From positions 1 through 58,508 of the forward strand of contig JANQNP010000053.1 of the NCBI GenBank assembly GCA_028279505.1: DNA of 58,508 nucleotides. Reading direction: 5' to 3'. Made by a program: the position numbers and the translations under genes. Positions 1 to 8,305 of this stretch are shown here, one piece after another. A model generated the notes under the pieces. That model did no database searches and was not told the DNA's origin. It worked only from the letters and a program-made list of their open reading frames with translations. Source of the DNA: Dehalococcoidia bacterium (GTDB taxonomy: Bacteria > Chloroflexota > Dehalococcoidia > UBA2979). Every line of letters begins with the position of its first letter. Positions within the stretch are counted from its first letter, which is position 1.

Positions 1-35
1 GCTGGGGAACTCGAGGGGGAGCACACTGCCACGGG

Positions 36-599
36 CTACTCCCGCCGTGTGCGCAGTCGCCGCCGTACGAGGCGAAGCGTGAACCCGCTCGCCACCGCCA
101 TCGTCGCGGCGATCGCGTTGAAGAGAATGTCGCGAGGGTCGAACACCCGATTCGGCAATGCGCCCTGGATCAGCTCGTCGACGATCCCGATCGCCAGGGC
201 AATCGCCACCGCCAGCAGCGCCGGTGCGCGGACCGCTCCCCCGGCCTTCTGGCGTTCGTTCAGCGCCGCATAGACGAACACGCCGACGACGCCGTACTCG
301 ATGAGGTGAGTCCGCTCCTCGAGCGGGATCCCCATCCGCACGAACACCATCAGGTACACCGCGAGGGTCCCGACGGCGATCCCGATCTCGAGGCCGCGCG
401 GCCGCACCGTAAACCCCTGCGACGCGATCGTCACCAGCACCAACAGGAACCCGACCACGAAGGCGCTGTCCAGCAGTTCTCGCTCGACCAGCTCGTCGGT
501 CAGCGTCCCCGCGAGCCCAAGCGTGGAATAGATCGCGACGACGACCGCCAGCGTCCAGAGCCACAGCCGCCGTTCGCGCCCCGAAGTGAAGGTGCCCAT
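36..599 (-). CDS. VanZ-like integral membrane protein
   Basis: 187 aa. Hydrophobic segments at about residues 14-30, 43-60, 72-90, 100-112, 127-145 and 157-173 make this a small polytopic membrane protein. The segment EERTHLIEYGVVGVF (about 95-109) followed by DELIQGALPNR and DPRDILFNAIA is the core pattern of the VanZ-like family; in characterised VanZ it is linked to glycopeptide resistance, but most homologues have no known function. The ATG start has a GAGGTGG Shine-Dalgarno just upstream and a TAGGCT box about 22 bases before it, reading leftward. There is no van cluster nearby, so a role in drug resistance should not be assumed. The gene starts are the only clear regulatory clue. Confidence 0.75.
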   Translation of the reverse strand: MGTFTSGRERRLWLWTLAVVVAIYSTLGLAGTLTDELVERELLDSAFVVGFLLVLVTIASQGFTVRPRGLEIGIAVGTLAVYLMVFVRMGIPLEERTHLIEYGVVGVFVYAALNERQKAGGAVRAPALLAVAIALAIGIVDELIQGALPNRVFDPRDILFNAIAATMAVASGFTLRLVRRRLRTRRE

Positions 600-807
600 C
601 GGCCCACCTCGTCGCGCTCAGCCTAGCGCTCGCCGAGCCCGATCCCTCGGCCGTGGGCCGCCCCCTACCGCTGCTCCCTCGTTCACCCGCAATCGCCTGA
701 GCTCGGCCCGCCGGGGGCAGCCGGCCCGTCTCACGTCCGCGGCGCTGCGCTCAGAGGCTGACCAACCACGCAGTCACCCCGCCCTGCCGCGAGCCCCGAG
801 CAGGCGA

Positions 808-2220
808 CTACGTCCCCCTGATCACCGCGGCGCGGAGGGTCAGCCGTTGCGCGACCGCCAGCGTCGCGGCGGCGGTCATGGCCATCAGCCCGAACCCGAC
901 CGCGAGCGCCTCGACCTGCCACCCGCCCGCGTCGCCGGCTGCGACCAGCGCGCCCACGATCCCCGTTCCGAGGGCGGCCCCGAGCACCTCGTTCAGCTTG
1001 AGCGACGCGCTCGCCGCGCCCTCGCTACCGGCGGGCGCCGTCTGCAACAGTGTCAGCGAGAAGCACGGGTACGCGATCCCCATCCCGAGGCCCGCCACGC
1101 CCCAGGCGATCGCGGCCCAGCCGATCGGCGTCTCCTCGAACAGGATGAGCGCCGCCGCCGCCACGCCCACCGTCAGCGTCACCAGGCCCCAGGACGCGAG
1201 GCGCGCGGTCGACACACGCGAGGCGTACCGGTCGACGATCCACGTCCCCGCGGTCCAACTCAACGTCGAGGCGGTGACCACCACCCCCGCGACGATCGTC
1301 GAGTAGCCCCGTATCTCGGTCACCATCAGCGGCACGAACGCGGACGCGCCGAAGAACGCCAGGTTCACGAGGCCCATGCCCATGACGCTCGCGGGCAACC
1401 CGCGCGCCGCGGTCAGCGTCCCCGCCGGCAGCAACGACCGCAGCGCCGGCACCGCGATCAGCCCGCCGCCGACCAGCGCCGCGCCACCCAGCCACCAGCT
1501 GCCGCTCGTCACACCACCGAGGACCAATCCGGCCCCGATCGCGAGCTGCACCGCTCGCGGCACGGCGTGTGGCGCGCGGTCCGGTCCAGCGGCCGGCTCG
1601 CCCGCCGGCACGCCTCGCATCGCCGGGATTACCATCACCGCCGCGATCGCCAGCAGTGGCAACAGGCCCGCAAACACCAGCCGCCAGTGGGCGAACTCGG
1701 CGACCGCGCCGGCGACACCGGGCCCCGCGAGCCCGGGTATCACCCACGCGCTCGACATCAGCGCGAACAGCCGCGGCCGCTGCTGCTCGTCGTACGCCCG
1801 CGCGATCACCACGTAGACGATCGCCGGGATCATCCCGGCGCCCAGCCCCTGGACGAACCGTCCCGCGACCACCACCCACATCGAGGGCGCCACGGCCGAG
1901 ATCGCGAGCCCGACCGCGAGCAGCACCAGTCCGATCGTGAACGGTCGGACGACACCACCGGCGTCGCTCGCCACGCCCGCCCACGTGATGCCGATCAGGC
2001 TGGCCAGCAGAAACCCGCTGAACGCCCAGCCGTAGATCCGCAGACCGCCGAGGTCCTCCTCGACCGCCGGCATTGCCGTCGACACCGCCAGCGCCTCGAA
2101 TGCCACGAGCGTCACGATCAGCACGAGGCCCACCGTCATCGTTCGCAGCTCGGCGTCGAAGACCGAGCGAGGCTCCGGGCCGCCTGATCGCTCGTCCGAG
2201 GGCGCTACCGCATTGGTCAT
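808..2220 (-). CDS. MFS transporter, drug-efflux type
   Basis: 470 aa from the ATG at 2220; a GTG seven codons upstream (2241) would extend it. It begins with a hydrophilic tail rich in charged residues, then about 12-14 predicted membrane helices. The motif GRFVQGLGAGMIPAIVYVV (TM4-5) resembles the motif C region of drug:H+ antiporters, and the long hydrophobic repeats divide around the RGVPAGEPAAGPDRAP loop. It is probably an inner-membrane proton-driven exporter; the substrate cannot be read from sequence. It is divergent from the nucleoside hydrolase gene, and the 145-base gap between the two starts holds a perfect 16-bp palindrome that could be the operator controlling this exporter. No local regulator gene is present in the window next to it. 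Confidence 0.8.
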   Translation of the reverse strand: MTNAVAPSDERSGGPEPRSVFDAELRTMTVGLVLIVTLVAFEALAVSTAMPAVEEDLGGLRIYGWAFSGFLLASLIGITWAGVASDAGGVVRPFTIGLVLLAVGLAISAVAPSMWVVVAGRFVQGLGAGMIPAIVYVVIARAYDEQQRPRLFALMSSAWVIPGLAGPGVAGAVAEFAHWRLVFAGLLPLLAIAAVMVIPAMRGVPAGEPAAGPDRAPHAVPRAVQLAIGAGLVLGGVTSGSWWLGGAALVGGGLIAVPALRSLLPAGTLTAARGLPASVMGMGLVNLAFFGASAFVPLMVTEIRGYSTIVAGVVVTASTLSWTAGTWIVDRYASRVSTARLASWGLVTLTVGVAAAALILFEETPIGWAAIAWGVAGLGMGIAYPCFSLTLLQTAPAGSEGAASASLKLNEVLGAALGTGIVGALVAAGDAGGWQVEALAVGFGLMAMTAAATLAVAQRLTLRAAVIRGT

Positions 2221-2249
2221 CCCGACAGCATGCCGCGCCACCGGGTGAG

Positions 2250-2270
2250 GGACACTGTCCGGCCGGACAG
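2250..2270. promoter_or_regulatory. Palindromic operator candidate between divergent genes
   Basis: CTGTCCGGCCGGACAG at 2255-2270 is a perfect 16-bp palindrome. It overlaps a second inverted pair GGACA-C-TGTCC at 2250-2260, so three GGACA/TGTCC half-sites lie in 21 bases. It sits 35 bases upstream of the MFS start and about 95 bases upstream of the nucleoside hydrolase start. Spacing and symmetry are those of a dimeric repressor site of TetR or MarR type; this role is an inference. Confidence 0.5.
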
Positions 2271-2365
2271 AACCCAGCCGACGTCGGAGTCACCCGAACA
2301 CAGGCGCCACCCGTAGCATGCCGAGTCGAGGTCGCGCGCCATCCGGCGAGAGGAGCCGCACCGCC

Positions 2366-3310
2366 ATGCCAACCGACGTCATCCTCGATGTGGACACCGG
2401 CGTCGACGACGCGCTCGCGCTGCTGCTCGCGGCCACCTCCGAGGAGCTGAACCTCCTCGCCGTCACCTGCGTCCACGGCAACGTCACCCTCGACCAGGTG
2501 GTGCCGAACACGCTCAACGTGCTCGCCGCCGCCGGACGCGACGACGTGCCCGTCGTGCCCGGCGCCGACCGCCCACTCAAGGAGCCACCCCGCCACGCCC
2601 GAGGCGTGCACGGCTCGAACGGCCTCGGCGGCCTCGAGCTCGCACCGTCGGCGCGGGCGCCCGAATCGGAGCACGCGGTCGCCTACCTCCGCCGTCGCAT
2701 CCTCGAGGCGGAGCGCCCCGTCACGCTTGTCCCACTCGCCCCGCTGACCAACATCGCCGCCTTGCTCACTGACCATCCCGAGGTCCGCGCCAACATCGAG
2801 CGCATCGCCTTCATGGGCGGCGCCATCGGCAGCGGTAACGCTTCGGCGGCCGCGGAGTTCAACGTCCGTCAGGACCCGGAGGCCGCCGACATCGTCGTCC
2901 AGTCCGGCCTCCCGACGCTCATGTACGGCCTCGAGGTCTTCGGCCAGGTGCGCCTGACCCGCGCCGAGGCCGAGACACTCGCCGGCTCCGGCAACGGCGC
3001 CGCCACCCTCGCCGGTCGCCTGCTCCTCTCGAGGATGGACGCCTTCAACCGCGACGCCTCCGGCCTCGGCGACGCCGGCTGCGTCGCGAGCGTGATCGAC
3101 CCGGGCGCCCTCGAAACGGCGACGCACCCGGTGCGGGTCGAGCTGGACGGCACGTGGACCCGAGGCGAGACGGTCGTCGACCAGCGCCCCGCGGCGACCG
3201 CGAGCCGCGAGGAGCCCTGGCAACCCCCGATGAACGCCAGCATCGAGGTCGCGACCGACGTCGAGGCCGCCCGCTACGCCCGCCTCTTCATCGACACCGT
3301 GAGCCGCTAG
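2366..3310 (+). CDS. Nucleoside hydrolase family protein (inosine/uridine-preferring type)
   Basis: 314 aa from ATG 2366, which has a GAGAGGAG Shine-Dalgarno; an in-frame ATG at 2318 is less well placed because a TAGCAT box overlaps it. The N-terminus DVDTGVDDALALLLA is the Ca2+-binding DxDxxxDD signature of nucleoside N-ribohydrolases, which hydrolyse nucleosides to base plus ribose. A conserved FMGGA and an EFN motif (about residues 150-170) support this. Oddity: near residues 230-240, where most family members have a catalytic His followed by a metal-binding Asp (HDP or similar), this protein reads GLGDAG, so the His seems replaced while the Asp remains. Substrate or reaction may therefore differ. 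The gene stands alone on the plus strand. Confidence 0.8.
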   Translation: MPTDVILDVDTGVDDALALLLAATSEELNLLAVTCVHGNVTLDQVVPNTLNVLAAAGRDDVPVVPGADRPLKEPPRHARGVHGSNGLGGLELAPSARAPESEHAVAYLRRRILEAERPVTLVPLAPLTNIAALLTDHPEVRANIERIAFMGGAIGSGNASAAAEFNVRQDPEAADIVVQSGLPTLMYGLEVFGQVRLTRAEAETLAGSGNGAATLAGRLLLSRMDAFNRDASGLGDAGCVASVIDPGALETATHPVRVELDGTWTRGETVVDQRPAATASREEPWQPPMNASIEVATDVEAARYARLFIDTVSR

Positions 3311-3336
3311 CGCGAGTCGGGGACCTTGAGGGCGAT

Positions 3337-3858
3337 CTAGGTGAGGCGACGCCCGATCTGCTGGCGTGCCGCGTCGCGGACGCGGTCGAGGGTGGTCAGC
3401 ACATCCGCGGGATGGTGGATGTTCGAGAGCACGAAGTTCTCCTGCTCACCGGCGGTCTGCACGCGCAGGTTGCCGAAGTCGAGCATGGTCTGCGGGATGC
3501 CGTCGCGTTCCATTGACACGTCCTCGATGTCGACGAGGTCTGCTGAGGCGACGCGACGGTGGAACCAGTGCCGGCGGATCGAGTCGACGAGCCGCTGGTT
3601 CGTGACGAGCCAGACGTCGTGGTGGTAGCGGTACCAGCGGAAGTAGGCGCGAACGGCGATCGCGATCGCCCACAGGATCGCGACGCCGAGGATGATCAAC
3701 CGCAGCACGCCGTCCGTCTTCGAGCCGAGCCAGATCGCGATCGCCAGCGGGACGAGGCCCATCAGCGCGTCCACGGCCAGCCACGGGTAGAGCACGATCC
3801 AGTGCCGGCGGGTGAGGTGCACCACCGCTTCGCTGTCCTGTAGGTCCACCGGTGTCAT
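3337..3858 (-). CDS. Membrane-anchored bacterial PH-domain protein
   Basis: 173 aa. Two adjacent hydrophobic helices (about residues 22-42 and 50-70) are followed by a soluble domain with YHHDVWLVTNQRLVDS and later DFGNLRVQTAG, the pattern of the bacterial pleckstrin-homology-like domains (bPH2, YdbS/YdbT type). Such proteins sit in the cytoplasmic membrane; their role is mostly unknown. Translation begins at ATG 3858; a TAGGCT -10-like box lies at 3895-3900 in the reverse direction, giving a leader of about 30 bases. It converges on the nucleoside hydrolase with only 26 bases between the stops. The N-terminal Asp-Ser-Glu stretch before the first helix is short, so there is no signal peptide. 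Confidence 0.65.
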   Translation of the reverse strand: MTPVDLQDSEAVVHLTRRHWIVLYPWLAVDALMGLVPLAIAIWLGSKTDGVLRLIILGVAILWAIAIAVRAYFRWYRYHHDVWLVTNQRLVDSIRRHWFHRRVASADLVDIEDVSMERDGIPQTMLDFGNLRVQTAGEQENFVLSNIHHPADVLTTLDRVRDAARQQIGRRLT

Positions 3859-3962
3859 CAGCGCCCCCGACTCGATCCGCCACCCGCGACCGCGAGCCTA
3901 GTCGATCACCGGTGGCGCGCTGTACCCCGCCACCCGCCGAGGGCGGGCACCCCCCTCGAGGG

Positions 3963-5258
3963 CTACGCCCCTGCGGCGGTTGATTGCTCGGCGGCCGGCG
4001 GCGGGACGCGCCACGCGCGGCGCATCTGCGGCCACACGACGCCGATCGCCAGCATCATCGCGAGGCCTTCGAGGATCACGATCGTCAGCGCCCCCTGTTC
4101 GCCGACGGCGGCGACGAGCGGCGCCACCTGCAGCGCGCCGAGCGGTCCGGCGCCGATCGCGAGCGACAGCACGCCGAGCACGCGGCCGCGCATCGCCGGC
4201 GTGCTCGCGCGCATCAGGATCGAGGTCTGCATCGTGGCGAAGGACGAGAAGCCGAACCCCGCGGTGAACAGCAGCGCCGCGGACAGCGCGTAGACCTCCG
4301 ACCTCGAGAACCCGAGCGCGCACACGAGGAAGAGGCCGGTCCCGAAGAAGTAGATGCGCGGGTACTGACGGGTGGTCGACCGGTTGGCGATCAGCAGCGC
4401 GGCGATCACGGCACCGAGGCCTTCCGTCGCGCTGAGGAACCCAACCCCGACCGGGTCCGCGCCAAGCACGTCCTTGCCGATCACCGGGATCATGCTCTGG
4501 TACGAGGGGAAGACCGCGTTGAACGCGACCGTCACCATCAGCGCGCCCACGATCAGCCGGCTCGACCGCGCGTAGCGCAGCCCGCTCACGAGGTGGGCGA
4601 TCGGCCCTTCCGTGTCCGCCGCGTCCCGCTCGATCGCCGCGTAACGCAGCCGCGTCGCGAGCAACGCGGCCATGGCGAAGACCGCGCCCATCAGCAGGTA
4701 CGCGCCCTCCGCCCCCACCGTCACGATCAGCGCGCCACCGAGGGCCGGCCCGACCATCCGGTTCAGCGAGTCCGTCGTCCAGTCGATGCTGACGGCTGGC
4801 CCGATCGCCTCCTCCGGCACCACGTCGGCGAGCAACGCGCGCCGCACGGGGAACTCCGCGGCCCAGAACACCCCCGTCGTGAAGACCGCGATCAGGAGCT
4901 GCCAGTACGCCAGCGCCCCGCTCGCGATCAGCAGTCCGAGCGTTGCGGCCACGACGCCAAGTCCGACGTTCGAGGCCACCCACATCCGCTTCCGGTTCAC
5001 CCGGTCGGCCAGCGTCCCGAGCGCAACCCCGAAGAAGAGCCGCGGCAGCATCCGCGCCACCAGCACCAGCGCCACCCGCCCGGCGTCGTCCGTCAACTCG
5101 AAGGCGAACACACCCAGCACCAGCAGGTCGAGCCAGCGCATCATCGAGGTCAGGATCCCGGCCACCCAGATCCGCCGGAACTGCTCGTTCCGCAGCACCG
5201 ACCGGAGGTCGGCATCCGCCGCGGGACCGGATGGCTCAGCTGAGGAGGTGGCCGGCAT
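3963..5258 (-). CDS. MFS transporter, EntS/MFS_3-like
   Basis: 431 aa with about 12 membrane helices. The N-terminus has the form NEQFRRIWVAGILTSM, followed by DRVNRKRMWVASN, which is the TM2-TM3 loop characteristic of major-facilitator exporters (G-x-L-A-D-R). It resembles the EntS-like or 'transmembrane secretion effector' MFS subgroup, thought to export siderophores, macrolides or similar small molecules; the real substrate is unknown. ATG 5258 lies nine bases after a TAGACT box, so the mRNA probably has almost no 5' leader. It is divergent from the ATP-grasp gene. The C-terminal tail is rich in Pro and Ala and ends in a flexible stretch without a membrane segment. Confidence 0.8.
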   Translation of the reverse strand: MPATSSAEPSGPAADADLRSVLRNEQFRRIWVAGILTSMMRWLDLLVLGVFAFELTDDAGRVALVLVARMLPRLFFGVALGTLADRVNRKRMWVASNVGLGVVAATLGLLIASGALAYWQLLIAVFTTGVFWAAEFPVRRALLADVVPEEAIGPAVSIDWTTDSLNRMVGPALGGALIVTVGAEGAYLLMGAVFAMAALLATRLRYAAIERDAADTEGPIAHLVSGLRYARSSRLIVGALMVTVAFNAVFPSYQSMIPVIGKDVLGADPVGVGFLSATEGLGAVIAALLIANRSTTRQYPRIYFFGTGLFLVCALGFSRSEVYALSAALLFTAGFGFSSFATMQTSILMRASTPAMRGRVLGVLSLAIGAGPLGALQVAPLVAAVGEQGALTIVILEGLAMMLAIGVVWPQMRRAWRVPPPAAEQSTAAGA

Positions 5259-5267
5259 AGGTGGCGG

Positions 5268-5273
5268 AGTCTA
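5268..5273 (-). promoter_or_regulatory. -10 box of leaderless promoter for the MFS gene
   Basis: On the minus strand the sequence reads TAGACT, nine bases, then the ATG at 5258. With initiation about seven bases after the box, the transcript would start at or just before the start codon. There is no Shine-Dalgarno sequence in the gap. The same arrangement recurs at other genes in this window. Confidence 0.45.
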
Positions 5274-5335
5274 TCGGCCGCTCAGCGCTCGGTCCGTCGT
5301 CCGCCACACCTCGTCGCGCAGTACTCGCCGCGCGG

Positions 5336-5341
5336 TAGGAT
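5336..5341 (+). promoter_or_regulatory. Candidate -10 box for the ATP-grasp gene
   Basis: TAGGAT lies 52 bases before the ATG at 5394 in a locally AT-richer stretch. It matches the TAGGAT/TAGGCT form seen before other genes here. No convincing -35 hexamer is visible 16-18 bases upstream. Confidence 0.3.
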
Positions 5342-5393
5342 ACAAACACGACCAACTCACTCAAGATTTCGCCCGAACCGGGAGCGCACCTCG

Positions 5394-6368
5394 ATGTCCA
5401 AGGTCTACGTCATCCACGAGAACCCCGAGTGGCTCCCGCCCTTCGCAGCCGCCTTCGACGCGCTCGGCCTCGATTGGGAGGAGTGGCTCCTCGACGAGGG
5501 CGCACTCGACCTCGATGCCGCGCCGCCCGAGGGCGTCTTCTACTCCCGCATGAGCGCCTCGTCGCACACGCGCGAGCACCCGCACGCGAAGGACTACACC
5601 CGCTCGGTCCTCAGCTGGCTCGAGGCCCACGGCCGCATGGTGGTGAACGGGCGACGCGTTGTCGAACTCGAGATGAGCAAGGTCGATCAGCACGCCGCGC
5701 TCCGCGCCGCCGGGTTCGACGTGCCGCGGACGGTCGCGGTGATCGGCCGCGCTCGACTCCTCGAGGAAGCGCGCCGCCTGCCGCTGCCCTTCATCACCAA
5801 GCACAACCAGGGCGGCCGCGGCCTCGGCGTCCAGAAGTTCGAGGACTTCGGAGCATTCGAGGCGTACGTCACCGGCCCCGACTTCGAGGAGCCGGCCGAC
5901 GGCATCACCCTGCTCCAGGAGTACGTGCGCCCGGCCGACGGGACGATCACCCGCGTCGAGCTGGTCGGCGGCGAGTTCCTCTACGCCCTCCGCGCCGACA
6001 CGAGCCAGGGCTTCACCCTCTGCCCGGCCGACAACTGCGAGATCGAGACCCTCGCGGACGGCACGATCCAGGTCATCCCACCGTCCGAGGAGGACGCGGA
6101 CAGCCTCTTCCACTGGCGCGACGGCTTCGACGGCCACCCGATCATCGAGCGCTACCTCGACTTCTGTGCCCGCTGGGACATCGGCATCGCCGGGATCGAG
6201 TTCATCGAGTCCGCCGACGGCCGCCTCGTCACGTACGACATCAACACCAACACGAACTACAATCCGGTGGTGGAGGCGGAGGCGGGTCGCTCCGGCCCCG
6301 AGGCCGTCGCGCGATACCTCGCGTCGCTCATCCCGGCGCCCGCGCTCGCCGGTACGGCCGGCGACTAG
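5394..6368 (+). CDS. ATP-grasp domain protein, RimK-like
   Basis: 324 aa. The central part contains PFITKHNQGGRGLGVQKF (about residues 135-152), matching the ATP-binding glycine-rich loop of ATP-grasp ligases, then LLQEYVRP and, near the end, GIEFIE followed by DINTNTNYN, the metal-binding acidic/Asn cluster of the fold. ATP-grasp enzymes join a carboxylate to an amine or thiol through an acyl phosphate. The substrate cannot be inferred, since there is no partner biosynthetic gene next to it. A VYVIHENPEW start and early positions rich in Glu and Trp differ from classical RimK. It converges with the ammonia-lyase-like gene, the stops being about 33 bases apart. Confidence 0.75.
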   Translation: MSKVYVIHENPEWLPPFAAAFDALGLDWEEWLLDEGALDLDAAPPEGVFYSRMSASSHTREHPHAKDYTRSVLSWLEAHGRMVVNGRRVVELEMSKVDQHAALRAAGFDVPRTVAVIGRARLLEEARRLPLPFITKHNQGGRGLGVQKFEDFGAFEAYVTGPDFEEPADGITLLQEYVRPADGTITRVELVGGEFLYALRADTSQGFTLCPADNCEIETLADGTIQVIPPSEEDADSLFHWRDGFDGHPIIERYLDFCARWDIGIAGIEFIESADGRLVTYDINTNTNYNPVVEAEAGRSGPEAVARYLASLIPAPALAGTAGD

Positions 6369-6401
6369 CCCTCCGAGGGCGGCCCGACCCCGGCGGGCGG
6401 C

Positions 6402-6809
6402 CTAGCGGCTGACGCGCTGGTGCTCCTTCGGCACGACGGTCGTCCCGACCGCGCGCAGCGTCTGCACCGGCTCCGCGAGGAACTCCGCCGCCGAGTCACT
6501 GACGTCCGGCCGCGCGCCACCGACCTTCCAGATCTCGAACTCGATCTTCCGGCTGGTTCGACCCGCCTCGATGATCGTCCCGCGCGCCTCGACCCAGTCG
6601 CCGGCGTACAGCGGCGCCAGGAACTCCACCGACTCGTAGGCGCGCAGCAACCCCTCGTCGCCGTCGTAGCGCATCGCCAGCTCGGTCGCGAGGTCCCCGA
6701 GGATCTCCATCTGCCGCGCGCCGGCCACCAGGCCGCCGCCATAGTGCGCGTCCTCCGTCCCGAGGCGCAGTCGAATCAACGAGGTGGGGAACTGCGGCTC
6801 GTCGGCCAT
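6402..6809 (-). CDS. kal: 3-aminobutyryl-CoA ammonia-lyase-like hot-dog protein
   Basis: 135 aa from the ATG at 6809; longer upstream readings in this frame run through folE2 and are spurious. The sequence LRLGTEDAHYGGGLVAGAR, then DVATEL-like DLATELAMRYDGDEG, EFLAPLYAGDWVEA and GRTSRKIEFE, closely matches Kal, the hot-dog-fold enzyme that removes ammonia from 3-aminobutyryl-CoA to give crotonyl-CoA in lysine fermentation. No other lysine-fermentation gene (kamA, kdd, kce) is present in the window. It follows folE2 by four bases and has no own ribosome site, so translation is presumably coupled. A related CoA-thioester lyase or a plain thioesterase is the alternative. Confidence 0.75.
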   Translation of the reverse strand: MADEPQFPTSLIRLRLGTEDAHYGGGLVAGARQMEILGDLATELAMRYDGDEGLLRAYESVEFLAPLYAGDWVEARGTIIEAGRTSRKIEFEIWKVGGARPDVSDSAAEFLAEPVQTLRAVGTTVVPKEHQRVSR

Positions 6810-6813
6810 CGGT

Positions 6814-7683
6814 TCAGTGGGCGCCGTTGCTGCCGTTCGATCCGTTCCGGCCGGCGCCGTTCGAGGACGGGGCGACCTGCTCCGCTGGGTCGGGCTGGCC
6901 GCCCGTGATCTCCGCGAACGCGGAGTGGTTGTGGATCGACTCGAAGTTCTCGACGGTGACGTGGAAGCGGCCGATGCGCGGGTCGTCGTTGAAGGCGACC
7001 GCGACGTCGCGGGCGATGTCTTCGACAAACTTCGGGTTCTCGTACGCCTCTTCGGTGACGTGCTTCTCGTCGGGGCGCTTGAGGATCGGGTAGAGCTGGC
7101 AGGAGCCCTTGTCCTCGAGCAGCTCGATCAGGTCCTCGATCCAGAGCGGCTCGTTCAGCTCGACCGTGGCGATGACGTGGCTGCGCTGGTTGTGCGCGCC
7201 GTACTCGGAGATCGTCTTCGAGCAGGGGCAGAGGCTGGTCACCGGGACCTGCACGCGCAGCTGCTCCGTGATCTGGTCGCCATCGAGGACCGCCGCCAGC
7301 ATGACCTCGAAGTCGAGGCTGGAGGTGACGCCGGTGACGGGCGCGGCCTTCTGCATGAAGTGGGGGAAGTGCATCTCCACCTCGCAGCGCTCGGCGTCGA
7401 GGCGTGAGGCGACCTCACGGACCAGCTCGGGGAAGGTCGCGAGCGAGTAGATGCCGGCGTGCTCCTCGAGGATCTCGACGAAGCGGGACATGTGGGTGCC
7501 CTTCACCTCGGGGGCGAGCTGCACGTACATGCCGAAGGTGGCGACGGTCGGGTGCTCCTCGTTGGAGCGATCAGTGATGCGGACCGGCTGCCGGATGTCT
7601 CGGATCCCGACACGATCGATCGACAAGTTCCGCGTGTCCGGCAGTGATTGCACGTCCGGAATCGCGGCTAGTTCGATAACCAC
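6814..7683 (-). CDS. folE2: GTP cyclohydrolase FolE2 (type IB)
   Basis: 289 aa, starting at a GTG (7683). The enzyme converts GTP to 7,8-dihydroneopterin triphosphate, the first step of tetrahydrofolate synthesis, and the IB class can use metals other than zinc. Visible signatures are PVTSLCPCSKTISEYGAHNQ (about residues 148-167), containing the catalytic Cys region, RPDEKHVTEEAYENP and the HNHSAF motif near the end. The last about 30 residues are a disordered tail rich in Asn, Gly and Ser, beyond the usual end of the family. It lies downstream of a NUDIX gene and mogA, with kal four bases after it. A 139-base gap separates it from the NUDIX stop, so an own promoter is possible. Confidence 0.92.
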   Translation of the reverse strand: MVIELAAIPDVQSLPDTRNLSIDRVGIRDIRQPVRITDRSNEEHPTVATFGMYVQLAPEVKGTHMSRFVEILEEHAGIYSLATFPELVREVASRLDAERCEVEMHFPHFMQKAAPVTGVTSSLDFEVMLAAVLDGDQITEQLRVQVPVTSLCPCSKTISEYGAHNQRSHVIATVELNEPLWIEDLIELLEDKGSCQLYPILKRPDEKHVTEEAYENPKFVEDIARDVAVAFNDDPRIGRFHVTVENFESIHNHSAFAEITGGQPDPAEQVAPSSNGAGRNGSNGSNGAH

Positions 7684-7822
7684 GTTGACTCTTTTCTTTG
7701 GGTTGTGGGCGCCGGAGAGAATGCCCGGCTACACCAGAGAGTACCAACTTCGCGATTACTGATGGTGAGCGAGGTCTCGCCCCCGCGGCTCGCTCCCCGC
7801 GACCAACCGCTGACCGCGACGC

Positions 7823-8302
7823 TCACCCGCTCGAGGACAGGTCAATCTCCAGCGCCTCGATCGGCGCCGTCTCGTCGGTGAGCAGCGCGTCCGCTGCGCG
7901 CAGGCCGTCCCGCTGCCCCGGCCAGGCGAGGCGTTCGAGGGCTGCGTCCAGCGGCAGCCACTCGTGTTCGTCGTGCTCCCCGTCGAGGGCGATTGAGGCA
8001 TCCGAGGACACCACAGCCACGAAGACGGGGACCGCGTTGATGCGATCGTGCTGCCACTCGTAGAACTGGTTGACGTACGGAACGGCGAGGAGCCGCTGCG
8101 CCTCGAGCGCCGTCTCCTCGCGAAGTTCGCGGAGGGCGGCCTGCCAGGCGGTCTCGCCCTCCTCGATCTTGCCGGTGACGACGCGCCAGCGGCCGGCGTC
8201 GAATCGGTCGGGCGCGCGACGAAGCACGAGGTACGCCCAGCCCTCGGAGGTCTCGCGCGCGGCGTGGCAGTCGATCACGCGGACGATCGGCGACGCCGTC
8301 AC
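7823..8302 (-). CDS. NUDIX hydrolase, possible dihydroneopterin-triphosphate diphosphatase
   Basis: 159 aa with a GTG start. The Nudix box GKIEEGETAWQAALRELREE (about residues 44-63) matches G-x5-E-x7-R-E-x2-E-E, binding the divalent metal and the diphosphate of a nucleoside-diphosphate-linked substrate. The spacing and the preceding RWRVVTGKIE look like the dATP pyrophosphohydrolase/NudB group. Because folE2 follows on the same strand, removal of pyrophosphate from dihydroneopterin triphosphate is a reasonable guess. It begins three bases after the mogA stop, so the two are almost certainly co-transcribed. Substrate assignment is inference only. Confidence 0.8.
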   Translation of the reverse strand: MTASPIVRVIDCHAARETSEGWAYLVLRRAPDRFDAGRWRVVTGKIEEGETAWQAALRELREETALEAQRLLAVPYVNQFYEWQHDRINAVPVFVAVVSSDASIALDGEHDEHEWLPLDAALERLAWPGQRDGLRAADALLTDETAPIEALEIDLSSSG

Positions 8303-8305
8303 GAG

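Noticed and set aside
1025..3223. Very long open frame (732 codons) on the minus strand
   Set aside because: It runs antisense to and across the MFS and nucleoside hydrolase genes, is dominated by Arg, Gly and Ala, and has no recognisable domain: a GC-rich shadow frame.
6369..6401. GCCCTCCGAGGGC as a terminator between convergent genes
   Set aside because: Too short a loop for a long stem and no T-run; only a four- or five-base hairpin can form.
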